A DNA stretch of 64,000 bases from Cyclobacteriaceae bacterium. Lineage in GTDB: Bacteria; Bacteroidota; Bacteroidia; Cytophagales; Cyclobacteriaceae. Under the pieces are notes generated by a model. The model saw only the letters and a list, made by a program, of their open reading frames with translations. It did not search any database and had not been told where the DNA came from. Where the stretch lies: positions 45,805-109,804 of the forward strand of contig JANQPQ010000026.1 of assembly GCA_028285445.1 (NCBI GenBank), in the 5' to 3' direction. A program made the translations under genes and the position numbers. Shown here in pieces: positions 9,089-18,330 of the stretch (positions within the stretch are counted from its first letter, which is position 1; each line of letters begins with the position of its first letter).

Positions 9089-9496
9089 CTAACCTTCGCT
9101 TAGTCCCAATATAATATCGAACTCTTCAACCTTTACTGGTTGCACGGATAGCCTGCTTTGTCTTACCAGGATCATGTTCTCAAGCCTTCCGTCGGCTTTC
9201 ACATCGGCCAATGTAACTGGCTTCTTTAGTTCTTTTTCTGGCACTACATCCACTGCCACCCAGCGATCATCATCTGTGGTTGGATCCTGATAATGTTCCT
9301 TCACGATCTTGGCCACACCAACAACAGCCTTTTCGTTAACGCTATGGTAGTACAATGCCAGGTCACCTTTTTTCATAGCCTTCAAATTATTTCTGGCAGT
9401 GTAATTTCTAACACCGTCCCAGAAAGTGCGTTTGTCCTTCTTAAGGTCTTCCCAACTGTAAGTTCCCGGTTCTGTTTTAATTAGCCAATAGTTCAT
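9089..9496 (-). CDS. EVE domain-containing protein
   Basis: The 135-residue protein is one complete EVE (PUA-like) domain of the thymocyte-nuclear-protein-1 type. It opens MNYWLIKTEPGTYSWEDL and contains the hallmark TFWDGVRNYTARNNLKAM and GDLALYYHS segments. EVE domains form a pocket for modified bases in DNA or RNA. Stand-alone bacterial members are widespread, and their ligand is usually not known. It sits alone on the minus strand, back to back with the PolX-family gene (105 bases between). The juxtaposition with a DNA-repair-type gene fits a nucleic-acid role but proves nothing. Confidence 0.85.
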   Translation of the reverse strand: MNYWLIKTEPGTYSWEDLKKDKRTFWDGVRNYTARNNLKAMKKGDLALYYHSVNEKAVVGVAKIVKEHYQDPTTDDDRWVAVDVVPEKELKKPVTLADVKADGRLENMILVRQSRLSVQPVKVEEFDIILGLSEG

Positions 9497-9601
9497 GGTT
9501 TTGATAGTAATTAATTCTCAATCAATGATTTTAAAATTAATTAAAGTCGGATAATTTAGCCCACTATATACTCACAATTGCATACCTAGAAGCCCCAAAA
9601 T

Positions 9602-11320
9602 TTGGATAATAAGCAAATTATTAGAGTCGTTCGCCATCTTATCAGCCTGATGGAGTTGCATGGAGAGAACGACTACAAGGTGAAAAGTTACGGCAATGCA
9701 GTTTTCAATATTGAACGATTTAGTACCCCCCTGGTGGACTGCTCTCTTGAGGAAATTCTCAAAATTAAGAACGTCGGAGAAAGCATTGCCAAGGTTCTGC
9801 ATGATATAGCCCAGACTGGCACCACCGCACATCTGGATGAATTAACCCAGGCTACTCCAGAGGGTGTTTTGGAAATGCTGGAGATAAAGGGCGTGGGTGC
9901 TAAGAAGATTAGAATGCTTTGGCAAGAGCAAAAAATCGAGAATGTACCGCAGCTTCTTGACGCAATAAACCAGGGTAAACTTGCTAGCATCAAAGGTTTT
10001 GGCGCCAAAACACAAGAGAACATAAAAGAGGCGCTTCTTTACAAAGAGGCTAATAGAGGTAAGTTGCTCTATGCACAAGCGGAGAGTCTTGCTAACCAAC
10101 TACTTGAAAAACTTCAATCTGAATTTGATAAGGAGTTTGTTGCTATCAGTGGTGAGATTCGGCGAAAGATGGAGATAGTAAATGCAGTGGTCTTCGTAAT
10201 TGGTACTTCAAACGGTAGTGCTGCTAAATTCCTGGATAAAATTGAGGAACTGGAAAAGGACCTCGTCACCTCAGGACCTTTTGTCTGGAGAGGTATCCAC
10301 AAAGAAACCAGTGCAAAAGTTGAATTTCACCTCTGCGATCAAAGCACTTTTAGCAAAACCTTAATGCTCACCACCGGCTCAAGCCGACACCTCGGCATGG
10401 CTATAGGGGAAGGAAAAAACCTTCGGGAAATACTGCTGACTCAGAGTATAAAGGTGGAAAATGATGCCTATGCCGCTGCTGGCTTGTCGCCAATTCCTCC
10501 TGAACTGCGTGAAGGGCAGTTCGAGTTTCAATTGGCTGCAGAGAATAAGTTACCGCAGCTGGTGGAGATGTCTGACCTTAGGGGTATTCTTCATAACCAT
10601 TCCACCTACAGCGATGGCAAGAATTCCCTTGAGGAAATGGCGTTATATTGTCAAGAGCTAGGTTATGAATACCTGGGAATTTCTGATCACAGCAAATCTG
10701 CATATTATTATGCCAACGGACTGTATGAAGAAAGGGTACAAAAGCAGCACGAGGAAATTGATGAGCTTAATAAGAAATTAGCTCCATTTAAGATTTTTAA
10801 AGGGATTGAGTCAGACATACTAGTAAACGGTGATTTGGATTACGAAAAGCAAACTTTGGAGACTTTCGATTTTATTGTTGCTTCAATTCATTCTTCTTTG
10901 AGCATGGATAGAAAAAAAGCAACCGAAAGACTTATTACTGCTATTTCTAACCCATATACCACCATTCTTGGTCATTTAACAGGGCGCATCCTTTTGGCCA
11001 GAGATGGTTATCCCATCGATCACAAGGCGATTATTGAGGCTTGTGCCAAACATGAGGTAATTATAGAAATCAACTCCCACCCTAACAGGCTTGATCTGGA
11101 TTGGCGCTGGGTGCATCACGCCATCGACAACGGCGTGATGTTAAGCCTGAACCCGGATGCACATGAGAAAGCGGCCTTTCATCATATGTATTATGGGCTC
11201 TGTGCCGGAAGAAAAGGAGGGCTAACAAAGGAGAAGACATTTAATACACTTTCTGTGCAGGAGGTAGAGGCCTACTTCAAGGAAAGAAAAGAACGAGCAC
11301 TAGCAAGAGCAGCAGGATGA
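9602..11320 (+). CDS. PolX-family protein: degenerate polymerase core, intact PHP domain
   Basis: The 572-residue protein has the usual bacterial PolX layout: helix-hairpin-helix and 8-kDa region (about 1-160), Pol beta-like core (about 165-315) and C-terminal PHP domain (about 335-570). PolX enzymes fill gaps in base excision repair and have a PHP 3'-5' exonuclease. The polymerase site is broken. Where the family has RRxKxxxGDxD, this protein reads RRKMEIVNAVV, so both metal-binding Asp are replaced (A195, V197), and the third Asp is E241 in KVEFHLC. The PHP metal motifs look complete: HNHSTYSDG, ISDHSKSA, KGIESDIL, SIHSS, GHLTGR, NSHPNR and NPDAH. The start is TTG at 9602, which fits homologue N-termini. 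The stop overlaps the next gene by four bases (ATGA). Confidence 0.85.
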   Translation: MDNKQIIRVVRHLISLMELHGENDYKVKSYGNAVFNIERFSTPLVDCSLEEILKIKNVGESIAKVLHDIAQTGTTAHLDELTQATPEGVLEMLEIKGVGAKKIRMLWQEQKIENVPQLLDAINQGKLASIKGFGAKTQENIKEALLYKEANRGKLLYAQAESLANQLLEKLQSEFDKEFVAISGEIRRKMEIVNAVVFVIGTSNGSAAKFLDKIEELEKDLVTSGPFVWRGIHKETSAKVEFHLCDQSTFSKTLMLTTGSSRHLGMAIGEGKNLREILLTQSIKVENDAYAAAGLSPIPPELREGQFEFQLAAENKLPQLVEMSDLRGILHNHSTYSDGKNSLEEMALYCQELGYEYLGISDHSKSAYYYANGLYEERVQKQHEEIDELNKKLAPFKIFKGIESDILVNGDLDYEKQTLETFDFIVASIHSSLSMDRKKATERLITAISNPYTTILGHLTGRILLARDGYPIDHKAIIEACAKHEVIIEINSHPNRLDLDWRWVHHAIDNGVMLSLNPDAHEKAAFHHMYYGLCAGRKGGLTKEKTFNTLSVQEVEAYFKERKERALARAAG

Positions 11321-12318
11321 AAATTCTGATCATCAGGTTCTCCTCTATAGGCGACATCGTATTAACAACACCGGTGGCAAGGGCTTTAAAAGTGCAGCTG
11401 GAAAACGCTGAAATCCACTTCTGTACCAAAATGGCTTATGCCTCAATTCTGGAGGAAAACCCTTACATTGATAAGGTCCTTGTCTTGAAGGATTCACTTA
11501 CTGACTTGATTGGAAATATCACAAATGAGAAGTACGACCTCATCGTGGATTTGCATAAGAATCTAAGAACAAGGCAGATCAAAGCCCGTTCGGGGGTTCC
11601 TTCCAAAAGCTTTAAAAAGCTGAACTGGCAAAAATGGCTATTAACGAATTTCAAAATAAACCACCTCCCTAATATCCACATTGTGGATCGTTACCTGGAA
11701 ACGGTGAAGCATCTTGGTATCAAACCAGATAATCTTGGACTGGATTACTTCATTCCTGAAAAGGACATAGTGGAACCTGAGTGGCTGCCCGAAACTCACC
11801 AGGAAGAGTACATCGCTTATGCCATTGGGGCCCGTCATAATACAAAGAAACTTCCGTTTAACCGCGCAGTAGAGCTTTGTGACAAGATCAACAAACCAAT
11901 CGTTCTATTAGGAGATAAAGGTGATAAAGAATTTGGGAGGAGGATTGAAGAGTTCTTTGCTCGTGGCAGCGACGAAGTTGAAGAGGGCCTGGAGCGTTTA
12001 AACAAAAAAACGGTAATCTATAACGCTTGTGGCAAATACAATCTAAATCAATCGGCATCCATTCTGAAGAATGCCAAATACGTATTCACCCACGATTCCG
12101 GGCTTATGCATATAGCGGCTGCCTTAAAGAAAGAAGTATTTACAATTTGGGGCAATACCGTGCCGCTGTTTGGTATGTACCCCTACAAAACTAAGTTTAC
12201 AATTTTTGAAAATAACCGGTTGTCTTGCCGTCCTTGTTCGAAGATTGGATACAAAAAATGCCCCAAAGGGCATTTCAAATGTATGAATGAAGTCACATTC
12301 GACTTCTATCTGCCTTGA
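11317..12318 (+). CDS. Glycosyltransferase family 9 (heptosyltransferase-like)
   Basis: The 333-residue GT-B enzyme resembles ADP-heptose:LPS heptosyltransferases. The N-terminus MKILIIRFSSIGDIVLTTPV is the GT9 signature, and the C-terminal donor-binding region has THDSGLMHIAAAL and TIWGNTVPLFGMYPY. A Cys-rich tail (LSCRPCSKIGYKKCPKGHF) is typical of Bacteroidota members. It probably adds a heptose or similar sugar to the LPS core or a surface glycan on the cytoplasmic face. It overlaps the PolX-family stop by four bases, so the two are co-transcribed despite unrelated functions. The exact sugar donor and acceptor are unknown. Confidence 0.85.
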   Translation: MKILIIRFSSIGDIVLTTPVARALKVQLENAEIHFCTKMAYASILEENPYIDKVLVLKDSLTDLIGNITNEKYDLIVDLHKNLRTRQIKARSGVPSKSFKKLNWQKWLLTNFKINHLPNIHIVDRYLETVKHLGIKPDNLGLDYFIPEKDIVEPEWLPETHQEEYIAYAIGARHNTKKLPFNRAVELCDKINKPIVLLGDKGDKEFGRRIEEFFARGSDEVEEGLERLNKKTVIYNACGKYNLNQSASILKNAKYVFTHDSGLMHIAAALKKEVFTIWGNTVPLFGMYPYKTKFTIFENNRLSCRPCSKIGYKKCPKGHFKCMNEVTFDFYLP

Positions 12319-12325
12319 TTAGAAC

Positions 12326-12949
12326 TTAATCGCTGTCGGTTTCGCCAAAGCCTTCAGCCAAAATGCGGTATTGATCCAATATCTTGCCTACGGTACGAGC
12401 CACAAAGCGCTCGTTGTCAAACTGCTCATTTCCAAATACACCGGAAGCGAACCCTTGCCATATTACCTTCTTCCTTTTACGATCAAAAAATGAAATAAAA
12501 AGCGAACCCTCTTTCAACTCACATTTAATCGGGTCGTACTCCTTCGATGCCTTTCGTAACTCTTCCTCTTCCTCTTTCAATTCCTCTTCAGTCTCCGGAT
12601 CCAGCAAGTAATCAGCTCCCTTCCTACTGGTTAACCAATAATCAAAACTGGGTTGTGAGTAAGAATGCATCATGAGGTCGTTGTAGAAGAGCTTGTAAGA
12701 AATAAGAATGCCTGGTCTTTTTGAAGCCACACGATAACCCTGAGACTGCAACCTCTTAGTAATCGATCTCTTAATTAGTTCGCTGTGTAACTGTGTGGTA
12801 CCGATATTCTGTGTCTCCAGGAAATCAAAGGTCTTGTATTTATCAAAGCGCCCATAGTAGCTATAATCATAGTCTACAACAGTTTCCTCAACTGTAACAC
12901 ATCCAAAACTCATGATAGAGATCCAAACGAAAATCTTTAACTTCTTCAT
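12326..12949 (-). CDS. DUF4136-type lipoprotein
   Basis: The 207-residue protein starts MKKLKIFVWISIMSFGCVTVEE, with a lipobox ending at the Cys near residue 17, so it is probably an outer-membrane or periplasmic lipoprotein. The body has the DUF4136 layout: a YYGRFDKYKTFDFLET opening strand, the LIKRSITKRLQSQGYRVASKRP region and the Gly/Phe-rich GSLFISFFDRKRKKVIWQG block near the end, with an acidic insertion EEELKEEEEELRK between. The domain has no known function. The gene converges on the glycosyltransferase gene, with seven bases between the stops. Confidence 0.72.
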   Translation of the reverse strand: MKKLKIFVWISIMSFGCVTVEETVVDYDYSYYGRFDKYKTFDFLETQNIGTTQLHSELIKRSITKRLQSQGYRVASKRPGILISYKLFYNDLMMHSYSQPSFDYWLTSRKGADYLLDPETEEELKEEEEELRKASKEYDPIKCELKEGSLFISFFDRKRKKVIWQGFASGVFGNEQFDNERFVARTVGKILDQYRILAEGFGETDSD

Positions 12950-13096
12950 CCTTAATACCTAAAGTGTAATGCAGTTCAACAAATTACTAAATATTGCTAT
13001 GCTTTGAAAATTTCTGGCAAGCACCGGTTGATCAAAGTGTTGTGGCATTAGCAGGCTTAATTCCTTAAATTGACAGATTCAGTTACGATCAATCCC

Positions 13097-14701
13097 ATGA
13101 AACGACCACAACCAAAATCACTGTTATTTTTAGTCGCCATACTTGTTGGCCTTATCAATTGTTCTTCACCCTCTACAGAATATGATGTAATCATCTCCGG
13201 TGGGCAAGTTTATGACGGTAGCGGATCAGCTCCTGAAAGGCTTGATATCGGATTAAGGGATGACAGGATTGTGGCAATTGGAGACTTAAGTGGCGAGAGT
13301 GCGACAGAAACTATTGACGCCACGGGCTTGGCGGTTGCACCTGGGTTTATCGATGTACATGCCCATCTTGACCCGGTTATGCGACTACCTGGTTCCGAAA
13401 GTCACGTTAGGCAAGGGGTGACCACCGCCCTTGGAGGCCCGGATGGTTCCTCTCCCTGGCCCTTGAAAGACTATATGGATTCACTTGCATCTATTGGCAT
13501 CGGAATGAATATAGGTTATACCATTGGCCACAATACCATCCGTAGAAACATCATGAATATGGATGATCGGGCCCCAACCGAGCAGGAGTTAGATACGATG
13601 AAAGCGTTAATATCGCAGGCCATGGCCGATGGCGCTTTCGGTATTTCAACCGGGCTCAAGTATCTGCCGGGGGCTTTCTCAGAAGTTGAGGAAGTGATTG
13701 CGCTTTCGGAGGTTGCTGCAAGGCAAGGTGGGTTCTATACTTCGCATCTTCGTGAAGAGGGACTTGGCCTATTGGATGCCGTGAAAGAGGCAATAGTAAT
13801 TGGTCGTGAGGCCAACATTCCAATTGTCCTCACTCATCACAAGGTAATAGGCAAAGCCATGTGGGGAGCTAGCGTGCAATCTCTCGCACTAGTTGACTCA
13901 GCGAGAGAGGTTGGCATAGACGTAATGATGGATCAGTATCCATATATCGCCAGCCATACCGGAATCTCTGTCTTGATTCCGCCTTGGGCCAGGGCTGGTG
14001 GCAACGATGAGTTTAAGAAAAGAGTGCAAGACCCCATCCTCTACGATAGTATCAAGAACGGTATTGTATTCAATATTCTGAACGACCGGGGTGGTGCTGA
14101 TTTAAGAAGAATTCAATTCTCAATTGTAAACTGGAAAGAAGAGCTTCAGGGCAAAACACTTCATGATTGGCTTGAAATGGAAGGGAAAGAAACATCCGTG
14201 GAAAATGGGGCTGATTTTGTTATTCAGGCGCAGGTGAACGGGGGAGCTTCCTGTGTATATTTTGCAATGGATGATGCGGACGTCGATCGTATTATGGCCC
14301 ATCCACAGACCATGATAGCCTCAGACGGACGATTGGCGCAACCCGGGGATGGCCATCCACACCCCCGTTGGTATGGAACTTTCCCCAGGGTATTAGGCCA
14401 CTATGCGCGCGAAAGGGGTGTAATTACATTAGAAGAAGCTATCAAGAAAATGACGTCCATGCCGGCTGCTAGATTGGGCCTAAAGCAAAGAGGTGAAGTG
14501 AAAGTTGGGCATTATGCAGATATAGTCATCTTCAATCCAGAAACTGTAATTGATAAAGCCACCTTCGACGACCCACATCAATATCCGGAAGGCATTGAAT
14601 ATGTAATAATCAACGGTCAGATAACAGTTAAGGAGGGGGTTTACGAAGACCTTCGCCCGGGTAAAGTGTTGCGCTTTAATCAGCAAAGCGAGGTGCTTTA
14701 A
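13097..14701 (+). CDS. N-acyl-D-amino-acid deacylase family lipoprotein (amidohydrolase)
   Basis: The 534-residue metal-dependent amidohydrolase resembles D-aminoacylases, which release D-amino acids from N-acyl forms. I start at the ATG at 13097 rather than the TTG at 13070, because it gives a lipoprotein signal MKRPQPKSLLFLVAILVGLINC with Cys about 20. Metal ligands are visible: GFIDVHAHLDP (HxH), YTSHLREEG, LTHHK, and the Asp of ASDG near the end. The Cys ligand of classic D-aminoacylases (VGNCG) is not present; the equivalent region reads GGPDGSSPWP. It is followed after 25 bases by a paralogue. Substrate unknown; N-acyl-peptides or cell-wall-derived compounds are possible. Confidence 0.82.
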   Translation: MKRPQPKSLLFLVAILVGLINCSSPSTEYDVIISGGQVYDGSGSAPERLDIGLRDDRIVAIGDLSGESATETIDATGLAVAPGFIDVHAHLDPVMRLPGSESHVRQGVTTALGGPDGSSPWPLKDYMDSLASIGIGMNIGYTIGHNTIRRNIMNMDDRAPTEQELDTMKALISQAMADGAFGISTGLKYLPGAFSEVEEVIALSEVAARQGGFYTSHLREEGLGLLDAVKEAIVIGREANIPIVLTHHKVIGKAMWGASVQSLALVDSAREVGIDVMMDQYPYIASHTGISVLIPPWARAGGNDEFKKRVQDPILYDSIKNGIVFNILNDRGGADLRRIQFSIVNWKEELQGKTLHDWLEMEGKETSVENGADFVIQAQVNGGASCVYFAMDDADVDRIMAHPQTMIASDGRLAQPGDGHPHPRWYGTFPRVLGHYARERGVITLEEAIKKMTSMPAARLGLKQRGEVKVGHYADIVIFNPETVIDKATFDDPHQYPEGIEYVIINGQITVKEGVYEDLRPGKVLRFNQQSEVL

Positions 14702-14726
14702 ATTAACTGACCAAAACTTAATTCAG

Positions 14727-16406
14727 ATGCAACGACTGTTTATTCTCTTCTTGACTCTTTTGGCCATCAGTTGCCAACAATCTACGAAGTATGACCTTAT
14801 CTTACGTAATGCCACTATTTATGACGGCAGTGGCAGCAATCCATATGCCGGAGATGTGGCTATCAATGGGGATACTATTGCTGCCATCGGTGATCTTGGC
14901 GGTGGCACGGCAGCAGAAGAAATTGATCTCAATGGCCTGGCAACTGCCCCAGGTTTCATCAACATGTTAAGCTGGGCCACCACCAGCTTGATTATCGATG
15001 GCAAATCTCAAGGAGACATCCGTCAGGGTGTAACGCTGGAAGTTTTTGGTGAAGGATGGTCAATGGGGCCCCTCAATGAAACAATGAAAGCAGAGGCAAT
15101 TGAAAGCCAGGGGGATCTCAAGTACGACATTACATGGACCTCGCTGGGTGAGTATTTGGAATATCTGGAAAGCAAAGGAGTTTCTTGCAACATTGCCTCA
15201 TTTGTAGGTGCCACAACCGTAAGAATACACGAAATAGGCTATGAGGACCGAGAACCAACAGCTGAAGAACTAGAGAGGATGAAAGAACTGGTGGCTCACG
15301 CTATGGAGGAAGGTGCGGTGGGTGTCGGATCTTCCCTTATTTACGCGCCGGCATTTTACGCCAAAACTGATGAGCTGATTGAGCTGAGTAAGGTTGCTAC
15401 ATCATATGGCGGCATGTACATTTCTCACCTACGTAGCGAAGGAGACTTGTTTCTGGAAGCCCTGGATGAACTGATCACCATATCAAGCGAAGCAGATATT
15501 CCTGCCGAAGTTTATCACCTTAAAGCTGGGGGTAAGAATAATTGGCACAAGATGGATTTAGCTTTAGCCAAAATCGACTCGGCACGAAACGCCGGACTCA
15601 AGATCACAGCTGACATGTACAATTACACCGCCGGTGCCACAGGTTTAGATGCCTCTATGCCTCCATGGGTTCAAGAAGGCGGATATGATGCCTGGGCTGA
15701 AAGGCTTGCTGACCCGCAAATCAGGGAAAGGCTAAAAACTGAAATGGCCAACCCCGGAGATGGCTGGGAAAACCTCTACTTTGCAGCTGGTACTACAGAC
15801 AATCTTCTGCTGGTGGGCTTTAAGAACGACTCACTGAAGTACCTCACTGGAAAAACGCTCACGGAAGTTTCTGAGATGCGAGGTACCAGCCCAGAAGAGA
15901 CTATAATGGATCTTGTTATCCAGGACGGCAGCAGAGTAGGTACGGTTTATTTTTTAATGTCGGAGGAAAATATCAAGAAGCAGATTGCAATCGATTATGT
16001 TAGTTTTTGCTCTGATGCCGAATCTATGGCTCCTGAAGGCAACTTCCTCAAATCCAATCCGCACCCCAGGGCCTATGGCAATTTTTCGAGACTGCTAGGT
16101 AAATACGTTCGGGAAGAACAGGTCATTACCCTGCAGGAAGCGGTTAGGAGATTGACGTCATTGCCCGCCGGGAATTTAAAAATTCAAAAGCGAGGATCTT
16201 TAGCAGTTGGCAACTTTGCCGACCTGGCCATTTTCGATCCTGATGAAATAACAGATCACGCTACATTTGATGAACCCCACCAGTTCGCTACTGGTATGGT
16301 GCATGTGTTTGTAAATGGGCAACAGGTGCTGAGGGATGGCGAACATACGGGAGCATTACCAGGCAGAGTAGTGAGGGGACCTGGATATACTGGCAGTTCG
16401 AACTAA
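14727..16406 (+). CDS. D-aminoacylase-like lipoprotein lacking the HxH motif
   Basis: The 559-residue paralogue of the preceding amidohydrolase has a lipoprotein signal MQRLFILFLTLLAISC (Cys16). The general order is kept: NATIYDGSGSNPYAGD, ISHLRSEGD, VYHLKAGGK, FCSDAESMAPEG, and a C-terminal ADLAIFDP beta-sandwich piece. Where the family has GFIDxHxH, this protein reads GFINMLSWATTSL, so both first-strand His ligands are absent. Metal binding must differ, be mononuclear, or be lost. The rest is well conserved, so it may belong to a recognised subfamily rather than be a decaying gene. The TTG/ATG at 16414/16420 follows closely, so the three genes may form one unit. Confidence 0.78.
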   Translation: MQRLFILFLTLLAISCQQSTKYDLILRNATIYDGSGSNPYAGDVAINGDTIAAIGDLGGGTAAEEIDLNGLATAPGFINMLSWATTSLIIDGKSQGDIRQGVTLEVFGEGWSMGPLNETMKAEAIESQGDLKYDITWTSLGEYLEYLESKGVSCNIASFVGATTVRIHEIGYEDREPTAEELERMKELVAHAMEEGAVGVGSSLIYAPAFYAKTDELIELSKVATSYGGMYISHLRSEGDLFLEALDELITISSEADIPAEVYHLKAGGKNNWHKMDLALAKIDSARNAGLKITADMYNYTAGATGLDASMPPWVQEGGYDAWAERLADPQIRERLKTEMANPGDGWENLYFAAGTTDNLLLVGFKNDSLKYLTGKTLTEVSEMRGTSPEETIMDLVIQDGSRVGTVYFLMSEENIKKQIAIDYVSFCSDAESMAPEGNFLKSNPHPRAYGNFSRLLGKYVREEQVITLQEAVRRLTSLPAGNLKIQKRGSLAVGNFADLAIFDPDEITDHATFDEPHQFATGMVHVFVNGQQVLRDGEHTGALPGRVVRGPGYTGSSN

Positions 16407-16419
16407 CCAAACTTTGGGA

Positions 16420-16911
16420 ATGAAGACATTATATCTTGTTCGCCACGCCAAATCCAGTTGGGACTATCCCCACCTGGCAGATATTGACCGGCCATTGAAT
16501 GGCAGAGGAAAAAAGAATGCCCCGGAAATGGGCAGGCGGTTAAGAGAAAAAGGAATCTTACCTAATCAACTTATCTCCAGCCCCGCCAAGCGCGCTTACA
16601 AAACTGCCAAAGAAATTGCAAAACAATTAGGCTATCCTGAACACAAGATCAGGATTGATCACGATATATACCACGCCGGGCAAAGTTCACTGTTGGAAGT
16701 GGTTCGATCGCAAACTGATGAGGTTGAATCGCTAATGCTCTTTGGACACAACCCCGGATTCACCCACTTCGCCAACGCGCTAGCTAATGAGAGCATCGCT
16801 AATGTACCAACTGCAGGCATTGTTGCCATTAGATTTGATCAGGGATGGGATGGCATTGATTACGGAGACGGGGAGTTAATCTTCTTTGATTATCCCAAGC
16901 GCCTGTCATAG
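16420..16911 (+). CDS. SixA-like histidine phosphatase
   Basis: The 163-residue member of histidine-phosphatase branch 1 has the RHG-type motif MKTLYLVRHAKSSWDYP at its N-terminus, and SSPAKRAYKTA and MLFGHNPGFTHFA further on. These carry the phospho-acceptor His, the phosphate-binding Arg residues and the second catalytic His. This is the layout of SixA phosphohistidine phosphatases. I prefer the ATG at 16420 over the TTG two codons earlier because VRHAK then falls at residue 7. It is downstream of the two amidohydrolases (13 bases) and converges on hslU. The physiological substrate is unknown. Confidence 0.83.
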   Translation: MKTLYLVRHAKSSWDYPHLADIDRPLNGRGKKNAPEMGRRLREKGILPNQLISSPAKRAYKTAKEIAKQLGYPEHKIRIDHDIYHAGQSSLLEVVRSQTDEVESLMLFGHNPGFTHFANALANESIANVPTAGIVAIRFDQGWDGIDYGDGELIFFDYPKRLS

Positions 16912-16918
16912 TAAGGGC

Positions 16919-18322
16919 TTAAAGTATATACTCTCCCAAATCTTTATTCTTGAGTAAGGAATCCAGCTTCTCGTCAACCATCTGCTTGGTTATCATAATC
17001 TTGGCATTAGGGCCAATTTTATCCGGCACATCATAAAGAAATTCATTTAGAAGCTGACTCATAACTGTGTGCAATCTTCTGGCGCCAATGTTCTCTACTT
17101 CCTCATTAATGTGAAAAGCTTTTTCTGCAATTGATTCCAAAGCATCTTCCTGGAATTCCAAGGCTACCTCTTCAGAATCCATCAAGGCCTTATATTGCTT
17201 GGTAAGGGCATTCTTTGGTTCTTTGAGAATCAGAAGAAAATCTTCTTTGGTGAGATTGTCTAATTCGACCCTAATCGGAAAACGGCCTTGAAGTTCAGGA
17301 ATGAGGTCTGACGGTTTTGAAACATGAAAGGCACCAGCTGCTATGAAAAGAATATGATCGGTAACAATATGTCCATACTTAGTATTTACTGAGCTTCCTT
17401 CTACAATTGGAAGTAAATCTCTTTGCACTCCTTCCCTACTAACATCCGGCCCTCCGCCCTTCTTGGAAGACGACGCAATTTTATCAATTTCATCAATGAA
17501 GATAATGCCAGTATTCTCTGCTTTGCGAATGGCTTCCTCCTTTACCTCATCCATATCGATAAGCTTGGCCACCTCATCCTCCATCAGCAGGTTGCGGGCA
17601 TCACCAATTGTTACTTTTCGTTTCTTAGACTTTTTGGGCATCATCCCACTTATCATCTCCTGGAGGTTGATCATGGAAGATTCATCCATCATTCCACCAC
17701 CAATCATGCCCATACCTGATGCATTGGGCTGCTGTACGCTTATTTCAATTTTGCGATCTTCCAACTCTCCATTTCTGATCTTCTCTCTGAATCGCTCTCT
17801 TGTTTTCTCATTCAACTCCTGCTCATTCTGAGGCATTTCGTCACTTTCAACAGGCGCTGGTGTATTAAATCCAGTTTGGGTTGGAGCACCCTTAAGTGGT
17901 GGTATCAGGGCGTCTAGGATTAACTCTTCTACGGCCTGGGCTGCTTTCTCCCGAACCTCCTCTTTTTTATTTGATTTTACTAAGCTTACTGATTGCTCTA
18001 CAAGATCTCGCACCATGCTTTCCACGTCACGACCAACGTATCCAACCTCGGTAAACTTACTGGCTTCCACCTTAGTAAATGGGGCATCAGCCGTTTTTGC
18101 CAGCCTCCTGGCTATCTCTGTTTTGCCAACTCCGGTAGCGCCAATCATGAGGATATTGTTAGGAACAATTTCGTTCTGCATTTCAGGATCAGCATTCATT
18201 CTACGCCAACGGTTACGAAGCGCAATAGCCACATTCCTCTTAGCATCATTTTGTCCAATTATATATTTATCTAACTCAGCAACTATTTGCTTGGGGGTTA
18301 GATAGTTTCCATCTGACATCAT
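16919..18322 (-). CDS. hslU: HslU, ATPase subunit of the HslUV protease
   Basis: HslU unfolds substrates and feeds them to the HslV peptidase. The 467-residue AAA+ protein starts MMSDGNYLTPKQIVAELDKY, typical of the family. Walker A is GATGVGKT (61-68), Walker B FIDEIDKIA. The intermediate (I) domain occupies about 110-245 with a Met- and Gly-rich GMGMIGGGMMDESS insert, and the sensor-2 region is IGARRLHTV. The C-terminal tail DLGEYIL, which inserts into HslV, is intact, so a partner must exist. hslV is not in this window. The gene follows porQ by eight bases and is probably co-transcribed with it. Confidence 0.93.
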   Translation of the reverse strand: MMSDGNYLTPKQIVAELDKYIIGQNDAKRNVAIALRNRWRRMNADPEMQNEIVPNNILMIGATGVGKTEIARRLAKTADAPFTKVEASKFTEVGYVGRDVESMVRDLVEQSVSLVKSNKKEEVREKAAQAVEELILDALIPPLKGAPTQTGFNTPAPVESDEMPQNEQELNEKTRERFREKIRNGELEDRKIEISVQQPNASGMGMIGGGMMDESSMINLQEMISGMMPKKSKKRKVTIGDARNLLMEDEVAKLIDMDEVKEEAIRKAENTGIIFIDEIDKIASSSKKGGGPDVSREGVQRDLLPIVEGSSVNTKYGHIVTDHILFIAAGAFHVSKPSDLIPELQGRFPIRVELDNLTKEDFLLILKEPKNALTKQYKALMDSEEVALEFQEDALESIAEKAFHINEEVENIGARRLHTVMSQLLNEFLYDVPDKIGPNAKIMITKQMVDEKLDSLLKNKDLGEYIL

Positions 18323-18330
18323 CTCTTTGA

